Assembly: GCA_017347485.1 (NCBI GenBank)
Contig: AP021857.1
Span: forward strand, 2,771,390 to 2,835,389
Direction of reading: 5' to 3'
Length of the DNA: 64,000 nucleotides
DNA from: Candidatus Desulfobacillus denitrificans
GTDB taxonomy: Bacteria; Pseudomonadota; Gammaproteobacteria; Burkholderiales; Rhodocyclaceae
Part shown: in pieces, positions 1 to 7,977 of the stretch
Layout: each line of letters starts with the position of its first letter
Position numbering within the stretch: the first letter of the stretch is position 1
Made by a program: the position numbers and the translations under genes
The notes under the pieces: generated by a model
Told to the model about the DNA's origin: nothing
Seen by the model: the letters and a program-made list of their open reading frames with translations, nothing else
Database searches by the model: none

Positions 1-1002
1 CGGCGGCAGCAGTCGCGGGTCGTCCATGAAGGCGCCAAACAGGTCGCTGACGATGCGGCGCGCCTTGTTGGTCATGCGCAGGACCTGGTAATGCTGGTAG
101 AGGTTGATGCGCAGGAAATGTTTCAGTTCCTTGTGCTCGGCATGCATGCCCTGGCTGAAAGCGGCCAGGGGCTGCGCGGCACGAACATCCTCGGGCGTGA
201 CCACCCCCGCCGCGGCGATGTTGAGCCGGGCCGTTTCGATCAGATCGACCGCCAGGGAATTGATCATGCGGCGCACCGTTTCATGGATCAGCCGCCGGCC
301 GCCGATACCCGGATAGGCGCCGCGCACCTCGGCGACATGGCGCCGCCAGATACCGGCTTCGTCGAGCTGCTCCAGGGTGATCAGTCCCGAGCGCAGGCCG
401 TCGTCGACATCATGGTTGTTGTAGCCGATCTCGTCCGCCAGATTGCACAGCTGGGCTTCCAGCGACGGCTGTCGGCCCTCAAGGAAGCGCCGGCCCAGCT
501 CGCCCAATTCCTGCGCCTTCTTCGGCGAACAGTGCTTGAGGATGCCCTCGCGCGTCTCGTAGGTGAGGTTGAGGCCGTCGAAGGCGCCGTAGCGCTCCTC
601 CAGCAGGTCGACGGTGCGCAGGCTCTGCAAGTTGTGCTCGAAGCCGCCGTGCTCGCGCATGCAGGCGTTCAGCGCATCCTGGCCGGCATGGCCGAAAGGC
701 GTGTGGCCAAGATCATGGGCCAGTGCGATGGCCTCGGCCAGGTCCTCGTTCAGGCGCAGGGCACGCGCCAGGGTGCGCGCGATCTGTGCCACTTCGATGC
801 TGTGCGTCAGGCGGGTGCGGAACAGGTCGCCTTCGTGATTGACGAAAACCTGCGTCTTGTACTCGAGGCGTCGGAACGCCGTCGAATGGACGACGCGGTC
901 GCGGTCGCGCTGATATTCGCTGCGCGCGGCAGGAGTCGGCTCCGGATGGCGACGACCGCGGGAGTTGGCCTCGGAGACGGCACAGGCGGCCAGCTCAGGC
1001 AT
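1..1002 (-). CDS. dgt: Deoxyguanosinetriphosphate triphosphohydrolase-like protein, 3' end cut by window edge
   Basis: This is an HD-superfamily dNTP triphosphohydrolase, expected to split dGTP into deoxyguanosine and triphosphate in the cytoplasm. The first 334 codons are visible. They include a [23 protein letters not shown] region near residue 30, a [14 protein letters not shown] stretch carrying the first metal-binding His, and the HD pair in [18 protein letters not shown] later [18 protein letters not shown] segment supplies further metal and substrate ligands. The ATG at 1002 overlaps the end of aroB by 8 bases (stop at 995), so the two are translationally linked. The aroK-aroB-dgt order is usual in betaproteobacteria. 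The C-terminus lies outside the window. Confidence 0.93.
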   Translation of the reverse strand, partial: MPELAACAVSEANSRGRRHPEPTPAARSEYQRDRDRVVHSTAFRRLEYKTQVFVNHEGDLFRTRLTHSIEVAQIARTLARALRLNEDLAEAIALAHDLGHTPFGHAGQDALNACMREHGGFEHNLQSLRTVDLLEERYGAFDGLNLTYETREGILKHCSPKKAQELGELGRRFLEGRQPSLEAQLCNLADEIGYNNHDVDDGLRSGLITLEQLDEAGIWRRHVAEVRGAYPGIGGRRLIHETVRRMINSLAVDLIETARLNIAAAGVVTPEDVRAAQPLAAFSQGMHAEHKELKHFLRINLYQHYQVLRMTNKARRIVSDLFGAFMDDPRLLPP

Positions 1003-2080
1003 GGCAACAGGCCTCGATGGCGGCGCGAACCTCCGTTTCGGGGGCATCGTCGCGGATCACCCCCCTGCCCAGCGCCTCGAGCAGGATCAGGCGCAGCTTG
1101 CCGGAAGCGACCTTCTTGTCCAGGGCCATCAGCGCCATATAGCGGTCCGCGCCCAGCACCGGGCCGCGCACGGGCAGGCCGGCGCGCCTGAGCAAGGCCG
1201 CAGTCCTCGCCACGTCGGCCTGGCTCAACCAGCCGATGCGGCGCGAGAGTTCCGCCGCCATCACCATGCCGGCGGCGACCGCTTCGCCATGCAACCATTT
1301 CCCATATCCCAGGCCCGCCTCGATGGCGTGGCCGAAGGTATGCCCCAGGTTGAGCAAGGCCCGCACATCCGTCTCGGTTTCATCTTCGGCCACCACCTCG
1401 GCCTTGTTGCGGCAGGAGCATTCGATGGCATGCGTCAGCGCCTCAGGGTCTCGCGCCCGAAGCTTTTCCATGTTCGCTTCCAGCCACTCGAAGAAGGCCA
1501 GGTCGCGGATCAGGCCGTACTTGATCACCTCGGCCAGTCCGGCGGACAGTTCCCGCTCCGGCAGGGTTTTCAGGGTGTCGGTGTCGGCCAGCACCAGGCG
1601 CGGCTGGTAGAAGGCGCCGATCATGTTCTTGCCGAGCGGATGATTGATGCCGGTTTTGCCGCCGACCGAGGAGTCAACCTGCGACAGCAACGTGGTCGGC
1701 AGCTGGATGAAGGGCACGCCGCGCTGGTAGGTCGCTGCCGCAAAACCGGCCAGGTCGCCCACGACACCGCCGCCCAGCGCAATGATCGTCGTCGCCCGCT
1801 CGCAGCGATTTTCCAGCAGCGCGTCGAATATGCGGTTGAGCGTTTGCCAGTTCTTGTGCTCCTCGCCATCCGGCAGCAGGATTTCCGTCACACGAACGCC
1901 CTGGTCGCGCAGGGCGCTGGCAAGGCCTGTCAGATAGAGCGGCGCAACGGTTTCGTTGCTGACGATCGCCGCCAGGGGCGCCTTGAGATGCGCCAGCAGC
2001 AGGTCTGCCCGGGCCACCAGGCCGGCACCGATATGTATCGGATAGCTCCGCGCGCCCAGCGCGACGGTCAAGGTTCGCAT
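995..2080 (-). CDS. aroB: 3-dehydroquinate synthase
   Basis: AroB converts DAHP to 3-dehydroquinate with NAD+ and a divalent metal, the second step of the shikimate pathway. The 361-residue product matches the usual family length. Visible family signatures are the NAD-binding stretch [13 protein letters not shown] and [19 protein letters not shown], the [21 protein letters not shown] block, and the metal ligands in [14 protein letters not shown] and [11 protein letters not shown]. The ATG at 2080 was chosen because homologues begin at the equivalent MRTLTVALG. The open frame continues upstream only as a shadow of aroK. It overlaps aroK by 13 bases and dgt by 8, indicating one transcript. Confidence 0.97.
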   Translation of the reverse strand: MRTLTVALGARSYPIHIGAGLVARADLLLAHLKAPLAAIVSNETVAPLYLTGLASALRDQGVRVTEILLPDGEEHKNWQTLNRIFDALLENRCERATTIIALGGGVVGDLAGFAAATYQRGVPFIQLPTTLLSQVDSSVGGKTGINHPLGKNMIGAFYQPRLVLADTDTLKTLPERELSAGLAEVIKYGLIRDLAFFEWLEANMEKLRARDPEALTHAIECSCRNKAEVVAEDETETDVRALLNLGHTFGHAIEAGLGYGKWLHGEAVAAGMVMAAELSRRIGWLSQADVARTAALLRRAGLPVRGPVLGADRYMALMALDKKVASGKLRLILLEALGRGVIRDDAPETEVRAAIEACCHA

Positions 2081-2595
2081 ATTTTCCGGATTTCCCCTTC
2101 CAGTTGGCGTGCCACTGCCAGCGGGGTACGCCTGCCGCCCTCGAACACGATATCGGCGATCTCGCGATAGAGCGGGTCGCGCAAGCCATGCAATTCGCGA
2201 ATCTTCCCCAGGGGGTTCTCCACCTGCAAAAGCGGACGATTGCGATCGTGCTGCGTCCGCGCGAACAATGCTTCCGGCGACGCGCACAGATATACCACCA
2301 GGCCGGTCTCGCTCAGGCAGCTTCTGTTGCCCGGATCCAGCACGGCCCCGCCGCCGGTCGCCAGCACCAGGCCCTCCTCTCGGCTCAGTTCCCGCAGCAC
2401 CCGGGACTCGCGGCACCTGAAGCCGGGCTCGCCTTCGATCTCGAAGATCAGGGGGATGCGCACGCCGGTGCGCGCCTCGATTTCATGGTCGCAATCGACA
2501 AATCGCTTGTTCAAGCGCCTGGCCAGGTGCCGGCCGATCGTCGTCTTGCCCGCGCCCATCATGCCCACCAGATAGATGTTGCCGCAGGTTCTCAC
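2068..2595 (-). CDS. aroK: Shikimate kinase
   Basis: This is a P-loop kinase that phosphorylates shikimate at the 3-hydroxyl with ATP. The 175 residues include the Walker A motif GMMGAGKTT near residue 11, the shikimate-binding DCDHEIE segment, FRCRESRVL, and the GGGAV motif. A lid arginine lies in the [10 protein letters not shown] stretch. The start is GTG at 2595. No clear Shine-Dalgarno sequence precedes it, and a later ATG would remove part of the Walker A motif. A strong terminator lies between pilQ and this gene, so aroK-aroB-dgt may use a separate promoter or read-through from pilMNOPQ. Confidence 0.96.
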   Translation of the reverse strand: MRTCGNIYLVGMMGAGKTTIGRHLARRLNKRFVDCDHEIEARTGVRIPLIFEIEGEPGFRCRESRVLRELSREEGLVLATGGGAVLDPGNRSCLSETGLVVYLCASPEALFARTQHDRNRPLLQVENPLGKIRELHGLRDPLYREIADIVFEGGRRTPLAVARQLEGEIRKICEP

Positions 2596-2627
2596 GCGGG
2601 GATTTTATCAGGCGAGGGCTCTCCCGC

Positions 2628-2655
2628 AAAAAGAAAGGGCCGGCTGGGCCGGCCC
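2628..2655 (-). terminator. Rho-independent terminator after pilQ
   Basis: On the minus strand an 8-bp GC stem (GGGCCGGC / GCCGGCCC, loop of three at 2645-2647) is followed by a T-rich tract corresponding to AAAAAGAAA at 2628-2636 on the plus strand. It lies 20 bases past the pilQ stop and before aroK. Confidence 0.85.
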
Positions 2656-2675
2656 GTGATTGCCTTGCGGCGCGC

Positions 2676-4799
2676 TCAGCGCATGCTGAGCGATTCGCTG
2701 ATGACCTTCGGAGTGATGAAGACCAGCAGCTCGGTCTTGTTATCCTTTTTTTCGTTGTGCCTGAAGAGGAAGCCGACATAGGGCACATCTCCCAGCACCG
2801 GCACGCGTGTCGTGATGCTCCGTTCGTCCTGGGTGTAGATGCCGCCGATGACCACCGTCCCTCCGTTCTCGACCAGCACCTCCGTCTTGACGTGCTTGGT
2901 GTCAATGGCGACGCCGGCGCCGGTGGCGATCTGGGTGTTCGGCGAATCCTTGTTGATGTCTACGCTCAAGTTGACACGCCCGTCTGGCGTGATTTGGGGT
3001 TTGACTTTCAGCGCCAGGTTCGCCTTGCGGAAGGAAATGCTCGTAGCTCCCGAACTTGTGGCCTGCTGGTAGGGGATCTCCACGCCCTGCTCGATCAGCG
3101 CTTCGACCTGATCGGCCGTGACGACACGAGGGCTGGAAATGATCTTGCCCTTGCCATCCGCTTCCAGCGCGCTCACTTCTAGGTTCAGGAAGCGGGTTTG
3201 TGCGCTGTTGAACAGGACAAACGAAAACTGGCCCGGCTGTTTTCCGGCAATAGATGTTGCGGGAAGGTTGACGCCCATCGAATCCGTTATGAAATTTGGC
3301 GTGGTCGAGACCTGGCCCGTATGATAGCCGGTGTCCGCCAAGCCGCCGCCGAAGCCGTAGCGAACGCCCGGGAAGAGCATGGTTTTCCGCCCGGCAAATG
3401 GCTGATCGTGAAAACCCAGCCGCGCACCCACGTTCTTGGTGAAATTGTCCTCAGCCTCAACGATGCGCGCCTCGATCATGACCTGGCGCGCCGGAACGTC
3501 AACCTCAGCTATCAGCTGGCGCACATCTTCCAGCCGCGCAGGGGCGTCGGTCACAAATAGCTTGTTGGTGCGCTCATCCACGATCACCGAACCGCGCTTC
3601 GACAAAACGGTCTGGTCCTTGTTTTTCAGAAAGTCGAATACCGCCTTTGCCTTGTGGTAATTCAACTGGAACGGTTGCGTCACTAAGGGCTCGATGTCAG
3701 TAATCTGCTGACGGGACTCGAGAATCAGCTTTTCCTTGGCAGCCAATTCGTCCCGAGGGGCAATCCAGATGACGTTACCATTCTTGCGCTTATCAAGCCC
3801 CTTGGCTTGCAGAATGATGTCGAGCGCCTGATCCCAAGGCACGTCCTTGAGCCGCAGCGTGAGATTGCCGCCCACGGTGTCGCTGGTGATGATATTGAAG
3901 TCGGTGAAATCGGCAATCACCTGAAGCACCGCCCGCACATCAATGTTCTGGAAATTGAGTGATAGCCTTTCCCCTTGGTATCCCTTGCGGCCGCCCTGCA
4001 CCAGCCTGTTCGGATCGTCGATCACCTGCTTGACCTCAACCACGAACTGGTTGTCGCTTTGGTAAGCGTTGTGCTCCCATTGCCCCTTGGGAGAAATGAC
4101 CATGCGCACGCTTTCGCCTTGTGAGGTTGTACTGATGGCGGTAATCGGAGTTGCGAAATCGCTCACGTCCAGCTTGCGGCGTAAGGCGTCGGGCAATGCG
4201 GCCTTCTGGAATTCGACGATCAGGTTGGGGCCTAGCTGCCGTATATCAATGCCCACGTTACTGTCCGACAAATCGACCAATACCCTTCCTTCCCCCCCCT
4301 GGCCACGGCGAAAACTGATGTCCTTGATGCTCGTCGCAGTCCCGGAGGAAGGTTTGGCTTCCGCAAAAGGTTGCGGAGCGGATTCGATGGCTGCCGAAGT
4401 GGATTGACCCGTCGCCCCCTCCAGGGTTATGTATACATTCTTGCCGTCGATCCGGGCCGACGACTGACGATTTTTCTTAAGATTCAGGACGACCCGGGTG
4501 CGGTTTCCGGCCTCCACCACATTAATGCTGCGCAGGTCGCCCTCACTAACCGTCTTCATGTTCACGCCCAACGCGTTGGTGACTCCGGGAAGATCGAAGG
4601 CAATACGTGGCGGATTGGCAACACTGAAACTGGCCGGAACAGCTGACAACGGCTGAGAGGTGGTCAGTTTCACGATGATGTCAGCACCCTGCTGGCTGAT
4701 GCCGATCGAGTCGATGGCAATCTGCGCCCAGGCGCTATGCGACAGCATAAGCAATGCCAGCAAGAGCCATCGTGAAAATTGCATGATTGTCTTAATCAT
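2676..4799 (-). CDS. pilQ: Type IV pilus secretin PilQ
   Basis: PilQ forms the outer-membrane secretin ring through which type IV pili extend and, in competent bacteria, DNA enters. The 707-residue protein has a signal peptide (SRWLLLALLMLSHSAWAQ), N-terminal AMIN domains (residues about 25-250), a secretin/TonB N-terminal domain around SLNFQNIDVRAVLQVIADFTDFNI, an N1 domain (FVTDAPARLEDVRQLIAEVDVPARQVMIEARIVE), and the C-terminal secretin core ending in VPVLGDVPYVGFLFR. The ATG at 4799 overlaps the pilP stop (ATGA). The longer open frame to 5387 is only pilP/pilO sequence read in another frame. It is the last gene of pilMNOPQ. Confidence 0.97.
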   Translation of the reverse strand: MIKTIMQFSRWLLLALLMLSHSAWAQIAIDSIGISQQGADIIVKLTTSQPLSAVPASFSVANPPRIAFDLPGVTNALGVNMKTVSEGDLRSINVVEAGNRTRVVLNLKKNRQSSARIDGKNVYITLEGATGQSTSAAIESAPQPFAEAKPSSGTATSIKDISFRRGQGGEGRVLVDLSDSNVGIDIRQLGPNLIVEFQKAALPDALRRKLDVSDFATPITAISTTSQGESVRMVISPKGQWEHNAYQSDNQFVVEVKQVIDDPNRLVQGGRKGYQGERLSLNFQNIDVRAVLQVIADFTDFNIITSDTVGGNLTLRLKDVPWDQALDIILQAKGLDKRKNGNVIWIAPRDELAAKEKLILESRQQITDIEPLVTQPFQLNYHKAKAVFDFLKNKDQTVLSKRGSVIVDERTNKLFVTDAPARLEDVRQLIAEVDVPARQVMIEARIVEAEDNFTKNVGARLGFHDQPFAGRKTMLFPGVRYGFGGGLADTGYHTGQVSTTPNFITDSMGVNLPATSIAGKQPGQFSFVLFNSAQTRFLNLEVSALEADGKGKIISSPRVVTADQVEALIEQGVEIPYQQATSSGATSISFRKANLALKVKPQITPDGRVNLSVDINKDSPNTQIATGAGVAIDTKHVKTEVLVENGGTVVIGGIYTQDERSITTRVPVLGDVPYVGFLFRHNEKKDNKTELLVFITPKVISESLSMR

Positions 4800-5320
4800 T
4801 TCTTGACCTCCTGCTGCTCTTGCAGATGCAATGTGCTGGTGCGCTCGTAATATTCCCCCAAGGCATCGGGAATAAGCTCCTTCAATGTCACTTCGGTTTC
4901 CTTGATGTCCGTAATGATGCCGAAGTTCTGGCCCACGTAATTCCCGATCTTGACCTGTAGCAGGTTCTTGTCCGCTTGAATCAGAGCATGCACCATTTTC
5001 CCCTTCATGAGTGTGCCAACCATCTTCAGGGACTCCAGAGGAAAGAATTCCAGAGGTTCCTTGCGGCGGTCGAGATCGGGTTTTATGCCCCCTCCTGCAC
5101 CCGCCTTTCTCTCCGGCTCGATCTTGGAAGGAGCAAACGGATCGGGTTGATCGCCTGCCACGTACGCAACGGTGTGAAAGCTCTTCATGGGCGGCAAGGG
5201 AAGGACTTTCCCCTTGAGGTCCTTCGTCGACTCCTTCATCCATTCCCGCAAGTCCTGATGCTCCTCCCCACCGCAGGCAGCCAGCCCCATGCATACGACG
5301 ATAATGGCCGCCTGCCTCAT
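4796..5320 (-). CDS. pilP: Type IV pilus lipoprotein PilP
   Basis: PilP is the inner-membrane lipoprotein that joins the PilN/PilO alignment complex to the PilQ secretin. The 174-residue product begins with a short hydrophobic segment and a lipobox, MGLAAC, with the lipidated Cys at about residue 16. A proline-rich linker follows with DPFAPSKIEPERK. The C-terminal beta domain reads FPLESLKMVGTLMKGKMVHALI. It overlaps pilO upstream by 4 bases and pilQ downstream by 4. Confidence 0.95.
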   Translation of the reverse strand: MRQAAIIVVCMGLAACGGEEHQDLREWMKESTKDLKGKVLPLPPMKSFHTVAYVAGDQPDPFAPSKIEPERKAGAGGGIKPDLDRRKEPLEFFPLESLKMVGTLMKGKMVHALIQADKNLLQVKIGNYVGQNFGIITDIKETEVTLKELIPDALGEYYERTSTLHLQEQQEVKK

Positions 5321-6009
5321 TTTTTGGCTCCTTTAGCCTTGTCTTGCGCCGCCTTTTCCCTGCGCTGAGCGGCCAGTTCCTCTTCATCCAGATACCGGTA
5401 AGTCATGGCGATGGCGTCCATCTTCAGTTGCCCCCCTTTATCTGGAGCAACCGCAATATCGGTCAGTGAGACAATGCGGGACAATTTGGCTACATCAGCA
5501 GAAAACGCTCCCAAGTCATGATAATTGCCCGTCACCTTCAGCGTGATCGGCAGTTCAGCATAGAAATCCCTGAATGTTTCCCGGCCTGGTTTGAAAAGCT
5601 CGAATTGCAGCCCTCGTCCTAGGCCAGCCTGGTTGATATCGACAAGCAGAGCTTCCATTTCGGCCTTGTTGGGCAGTTGCTTGAGCAGAGTTCCGAACGT
5701 CTTGTCGATCTCGGCCAGTTGTTTGCGGTATTCCTCCAGATTGACCGCCTGCTTCTTCTTGTCGAGATATTCGTCCTTGAGCTTGGTCTCCTGCTGCTGC
5801 TTGGCATCCAGTTCCTCGAGCTCGGATTTCCAGTCGAACCACCATCCGCTTGCCAGCAGGACAACGAACAGCCCGAGTAGCACTACCACGCGGGGCAATA
5901 CCGGCCATCCGCCAATATCCTTGGGATCAAGCGCTTTAAAGTCTTCCGTCAGCGCCCGGAAATCGATTTGGGGGATTGCCGGCATTTTGGGCAAGTTGGG
6001 CGTCTTCAT
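5317..6009 (-). CDS. pilO: Type IV pilus inner-membrane protein PilO
   Basis: PilO pairs with PilN in the periplasmic alignment subcomplex of the type IV pilus. The 230-residue protein has a cytoplasmic N-terminus, one membrane segment (VVVLLGLFVVLLASGWWF, about residues 45-62), a long coiled coil rich in Lys, Glu and Gln, and a ferredoxin-like C-terminal domain (LPITLKVTGNYHDLGAFSADVA). A Lys/Ala-rich tail ends the protein. It overlaps both pilN and pilP by 4 bases. Confidence 0.95.
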   Translation of the reverse strand: MKTPNLPKMPAIPQIDFRALTEDFKALDPKDIGGWPVLPRVVVLLGLFVVLLASGWWFDWKSELEELDAKQQQETKLKDEYLDKKKQAVNLEEYRKQLAEIDKTFGTLLKQLPNKAEMEALLVDINQAGLGRGLQFELFKPGRETFRDFYAELPITLKVTGNYHDLGAFSADVAKLSRIVSLTDIAVAPDKGGQLKMDAIAMTYRYLDEEELAAQRREKAAQDKAKGAKK

Positions 6010-6611
6010 GCTTTTTTATCCTGCTTGGGCGGCGGTGCCGATCGTCCAGGCTTCTTGTCGGCCGCGGAGGTAGCCCGTGTAACGAGGACATTCAAATTGA
6101 ACTCCGCATAACGCCTGTTCCCCACGGTAACGGCCTTGATCTCGATGAGGTCAGGTTGCTCGAGCAGCGGAGAAGCTTCGAGATTGCGCATCAGGGTCGA
6201 TACCCGCGCATTCGATTGGGCGAAGCCGGAAATGTTGATTTTGTTGCCTGTCTGCTTGAGCGATTTCAGGTAAATGCCCGCGGGAACTTGACGCGCCAGT
6301 TCGTTGAACAACTGTACGGCCTCGGCGCGGCTGCCTTGCAGCGACTCGATGACGCCCTTGCGCGAGAGCAGCGCATTGGTCTGTTCCTTCAAGCGCTTGA
6401 TTTCGTCGATGTCCTTGTCCAGGGCGGCAATTTCCTTTTTCAGGAATTCGTTCTTGCCCTCCTGCTGGCCGATGTAGCCGGCAATCACCCCATGCACCAG
6501 AATGACGATCAAAATCGCCAGTACCGCTATCAGGCCGGACAGGGCATAAAATTGCTGGCGCAGGGCTTTGCGCTTTTCCTCGCGGTGAGGCAGAAGATTG
6601 ATGCGGATCAC
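6006..6611 (-). CDS. pilN: Type IV pilus inner-membrane protein PilN
   Basis: PilN connects cytoplasmic PilM to the periplasmic PilO/PilP complex. It opens with the conserved PilM-binding peptide INLLPHREEKRK (residues 4-15), followed by a single membrane helix (about residues 24-46), a coiled coil and a small periplasmic domain with the ISGFAQSNARVSTLMRNLE signature. The tail is Lys/Pro-rich. The start is GTG at 6611, overlapping the pilM stop by 4 bases, and it keeps the binding peptide at the very N-terminus as in the family. Confidence 0.95.
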   Translation of the reverse strand: MIRINLLPHREEKRKALRQQFYALSGLIAVLAILIVILVHGVIAGYIGQQEGKNEFLKKEIAALDKDIDEIKRLKEQTNALLSRKGVIESLQGSRAEAVQLFNELARQVPAGIYLKSLKQTGNKINISGFAQSNARVSTLMRNLEASPLLEQPDLIEIKAVTVGNRRYAEFNLNVLVTRATSAADKKPGRSAPPPKQDKKA

Positions 6612-7687
6612 TGATCGAACCTCCGCAACGCCAGGCCGCAGGCGACCAGCAGGGACGGCGCATCCGTGGCAAGGTTCTTCGGACGAATGCGCTGGGACAG
6701 CGCCATGTTGGCAAAGGGATTGGCGACGACCGTGCTGATCTGGGTGCGCCCCGACACGGCCTCATCCACGCCGGGAATCACGGCGCAGCCTCCCGCCAGA
6801 ACGATGTGGTCGACCTGGTTGTACTGCGTCGAGGTAAAGAAAAACTGGAGCGCCCGCGAAACCTCCAGGGCCAGGTTGTCGAGGAATGGCCGCAACAGAT
6901 CGGACTCGAAATTCTCGGGGAGATTGCCGGTCCGCTTGGCGGCTTCGGCCTCTTCCTGGTTCATGCCGTACTGGCGCACGATGTCCTGCGTCAGCTGGTT
7001 GCCGCCAAATGCCTGCTCACGCGTATACACCGGCTGATCGTTGCGCAGGATGGTGACGTTCATGACATTCGCGCCGATGTCGACCAGCGCGATCGTCTGG
7101 TTCTTGCCGCCTTCCGGGAACTGACTTTCGACCAGTTCGAAGGCTGCCTGCGCGGCATAGGACTCCACGTCCATGACCATGGGCTTCAATCCCGCCGCCT
7201 CGGCCACGGCGACACGGTCTTCCACCTTCTCCTTGCGCGAGGCGGCAATCAGCACCTCGGATTCTTCGGGACTGCTGGGCGCCGGACCGACCACCTGAAA
7301 ATCCAGGTTCACCTCGTCCAGCGCGAAGGGGATGTACTGGTTTGCCTCCGATTCGACCTGCAACTCGAGTTCACGCTCTCGCTGGCCGGCAGTCACGATG
7401 ATTTTCTTCGTGATGACTGCCGCCGCGGGCAGTGCCATGGCTACAAACCGGGTCGACGTACCCATGCGTTTCCAGGCCCGCTTGACCGCCTCGGCCACCG
7501 TTTCGAGATTGGCAATGTTGCCATCCACCACGGCGTCGCGCGGCAGGCTTTCGATCGCATAGCGCTCGATGCGATAGCTTCCCTTCGACACCTCCGCCAG
7601 TTCGACCATCTTGATCGATGACGAGCTGATGTCCAGCCCAAGCAACGGCCGCGCCTTCGGGTTGAATATGGAGAGATCTATCTGCAA
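6608..7687 (-). CDS. pilM: Type IV pilus assembly ATPase-like protein PilM
   Basis: PilM is an actin-like (FtsA-like) cytoplasmic protein that binds the PilN tail. The sequence shows LLGLDISSSSIKMVELAEV (phosphate 1 region), VDIGANVMNVTILRNDQPVYTREQAFGGNQLTQDI (phosphate 2) and IVLAGGCAVIPGVDEAVS (adenosine loop). Two TTG starts are possible. The one at 7687 has AAGGA six bases upstream and gives 359 residues; the one at 7723 lacks a ribosome binding site and adds 12 residues unlike homologues, so 7687 is preferred. It is the first gene of pilMNOPQ and is divergent from the PBP1A gene. A weak copy of the dispersed bipartite motif lies inside at 7105. Confidence 0.95.
   Translation of the reverse strand: MQIDLSIFNPKARPLLGLDISSSSIKMVELAEVSKGSYRIERYAIESLPRDAVVDGNIANLETVAEAVKRAWKRMGTSTRFVAMALPAAAVITKKIIVTAGQRERELELQVESEANQYIPFALDEVNLDFQVVGPAPSSPEESEVLIAASRKEKVEDRVAVAEAAGLKPMVMDVESYAAQAAFELVESQFPEGGKNQTIALVDIGANVMNVTILRNDQPVYTREQAFGGNQLTQDIVRQYGMNQEEAEAAKRTGNLPENFESDLLRPFLDNLALEVSRALQFFFTSTQYNQVDHIVLAGGCAVIPGVDEAVSGRTQISTVVANPFANMALSQRIRPKNLATDAPSLLVACGLALRRFDQ
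7105..7128 (-). repeat. Weak copy of dispersed motif AAAGTCAGTC-N8-ACGGCG
   Basis: Inside pilM. It has three mismatches to the 16 fixed positions, with the 8-base spacing kept. Listed as a degenerate member only. Confidence 0.35.
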
Positions 7688-7742
7688 GAAAAATCCTTTT
7701 GAATTTTCGCTAGTTAGGCGCAATACAGATAATTTACATTAA

Positions 7743-7771
7743 ATCCTAGCAACAACTATGGCTTGTGTAAA
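7743..7771 (-). promoter_or_regulatory. Sigma-70 promoter of pilMNOPQ
   Basis: On the minus strand TTTACA (7766-7771) and TAGGAT (7743-7748) are separated by exactly 17 bases. They lie about 56 bases upstream of the preferred pilM start, in the AT-rich divergent region with the PBP1A gene. Confidence 0.6.
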
Positions 7772-7940
7772 GTTTTTTTTCCGTAGCTCTGTCGCCTTTC
7801 CACGACAAGCCCGCCACCGCCTTCGGCGACCTATTTAACCTATTGATTCTGCAGAAAATACATCATCGTTTCGGGTCTGCAGGCAACGCGCAATACGACA
7901 TGAAATTTCCCTGCACAATCAACTTGTAGCGCACGAAGCA

Positions 7941-7946
7941 TATAAT
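7941..7946 (+). promoter_or_regulatory. -10 box of the PBP1A gene
   Basis: A consensus TATAAT lies 31 bases before the TTG start of the PBP1A gene. No good -35 hexamer is visible 16-18 bases upstream. Confidence 0.5.
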
Positions 7947-7977
7947 TGCGCGCTTTCGTCCTGCACCGAGTCCTCAC

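Noticed and set aside
2676..5387. A 903-codon version of pilQ starting at 5387
   Set aside because: The first 196 codons are pilP and pilO sequence in another frame. The signal peptide and the ATGA overlap with pilP set the start at 4799.
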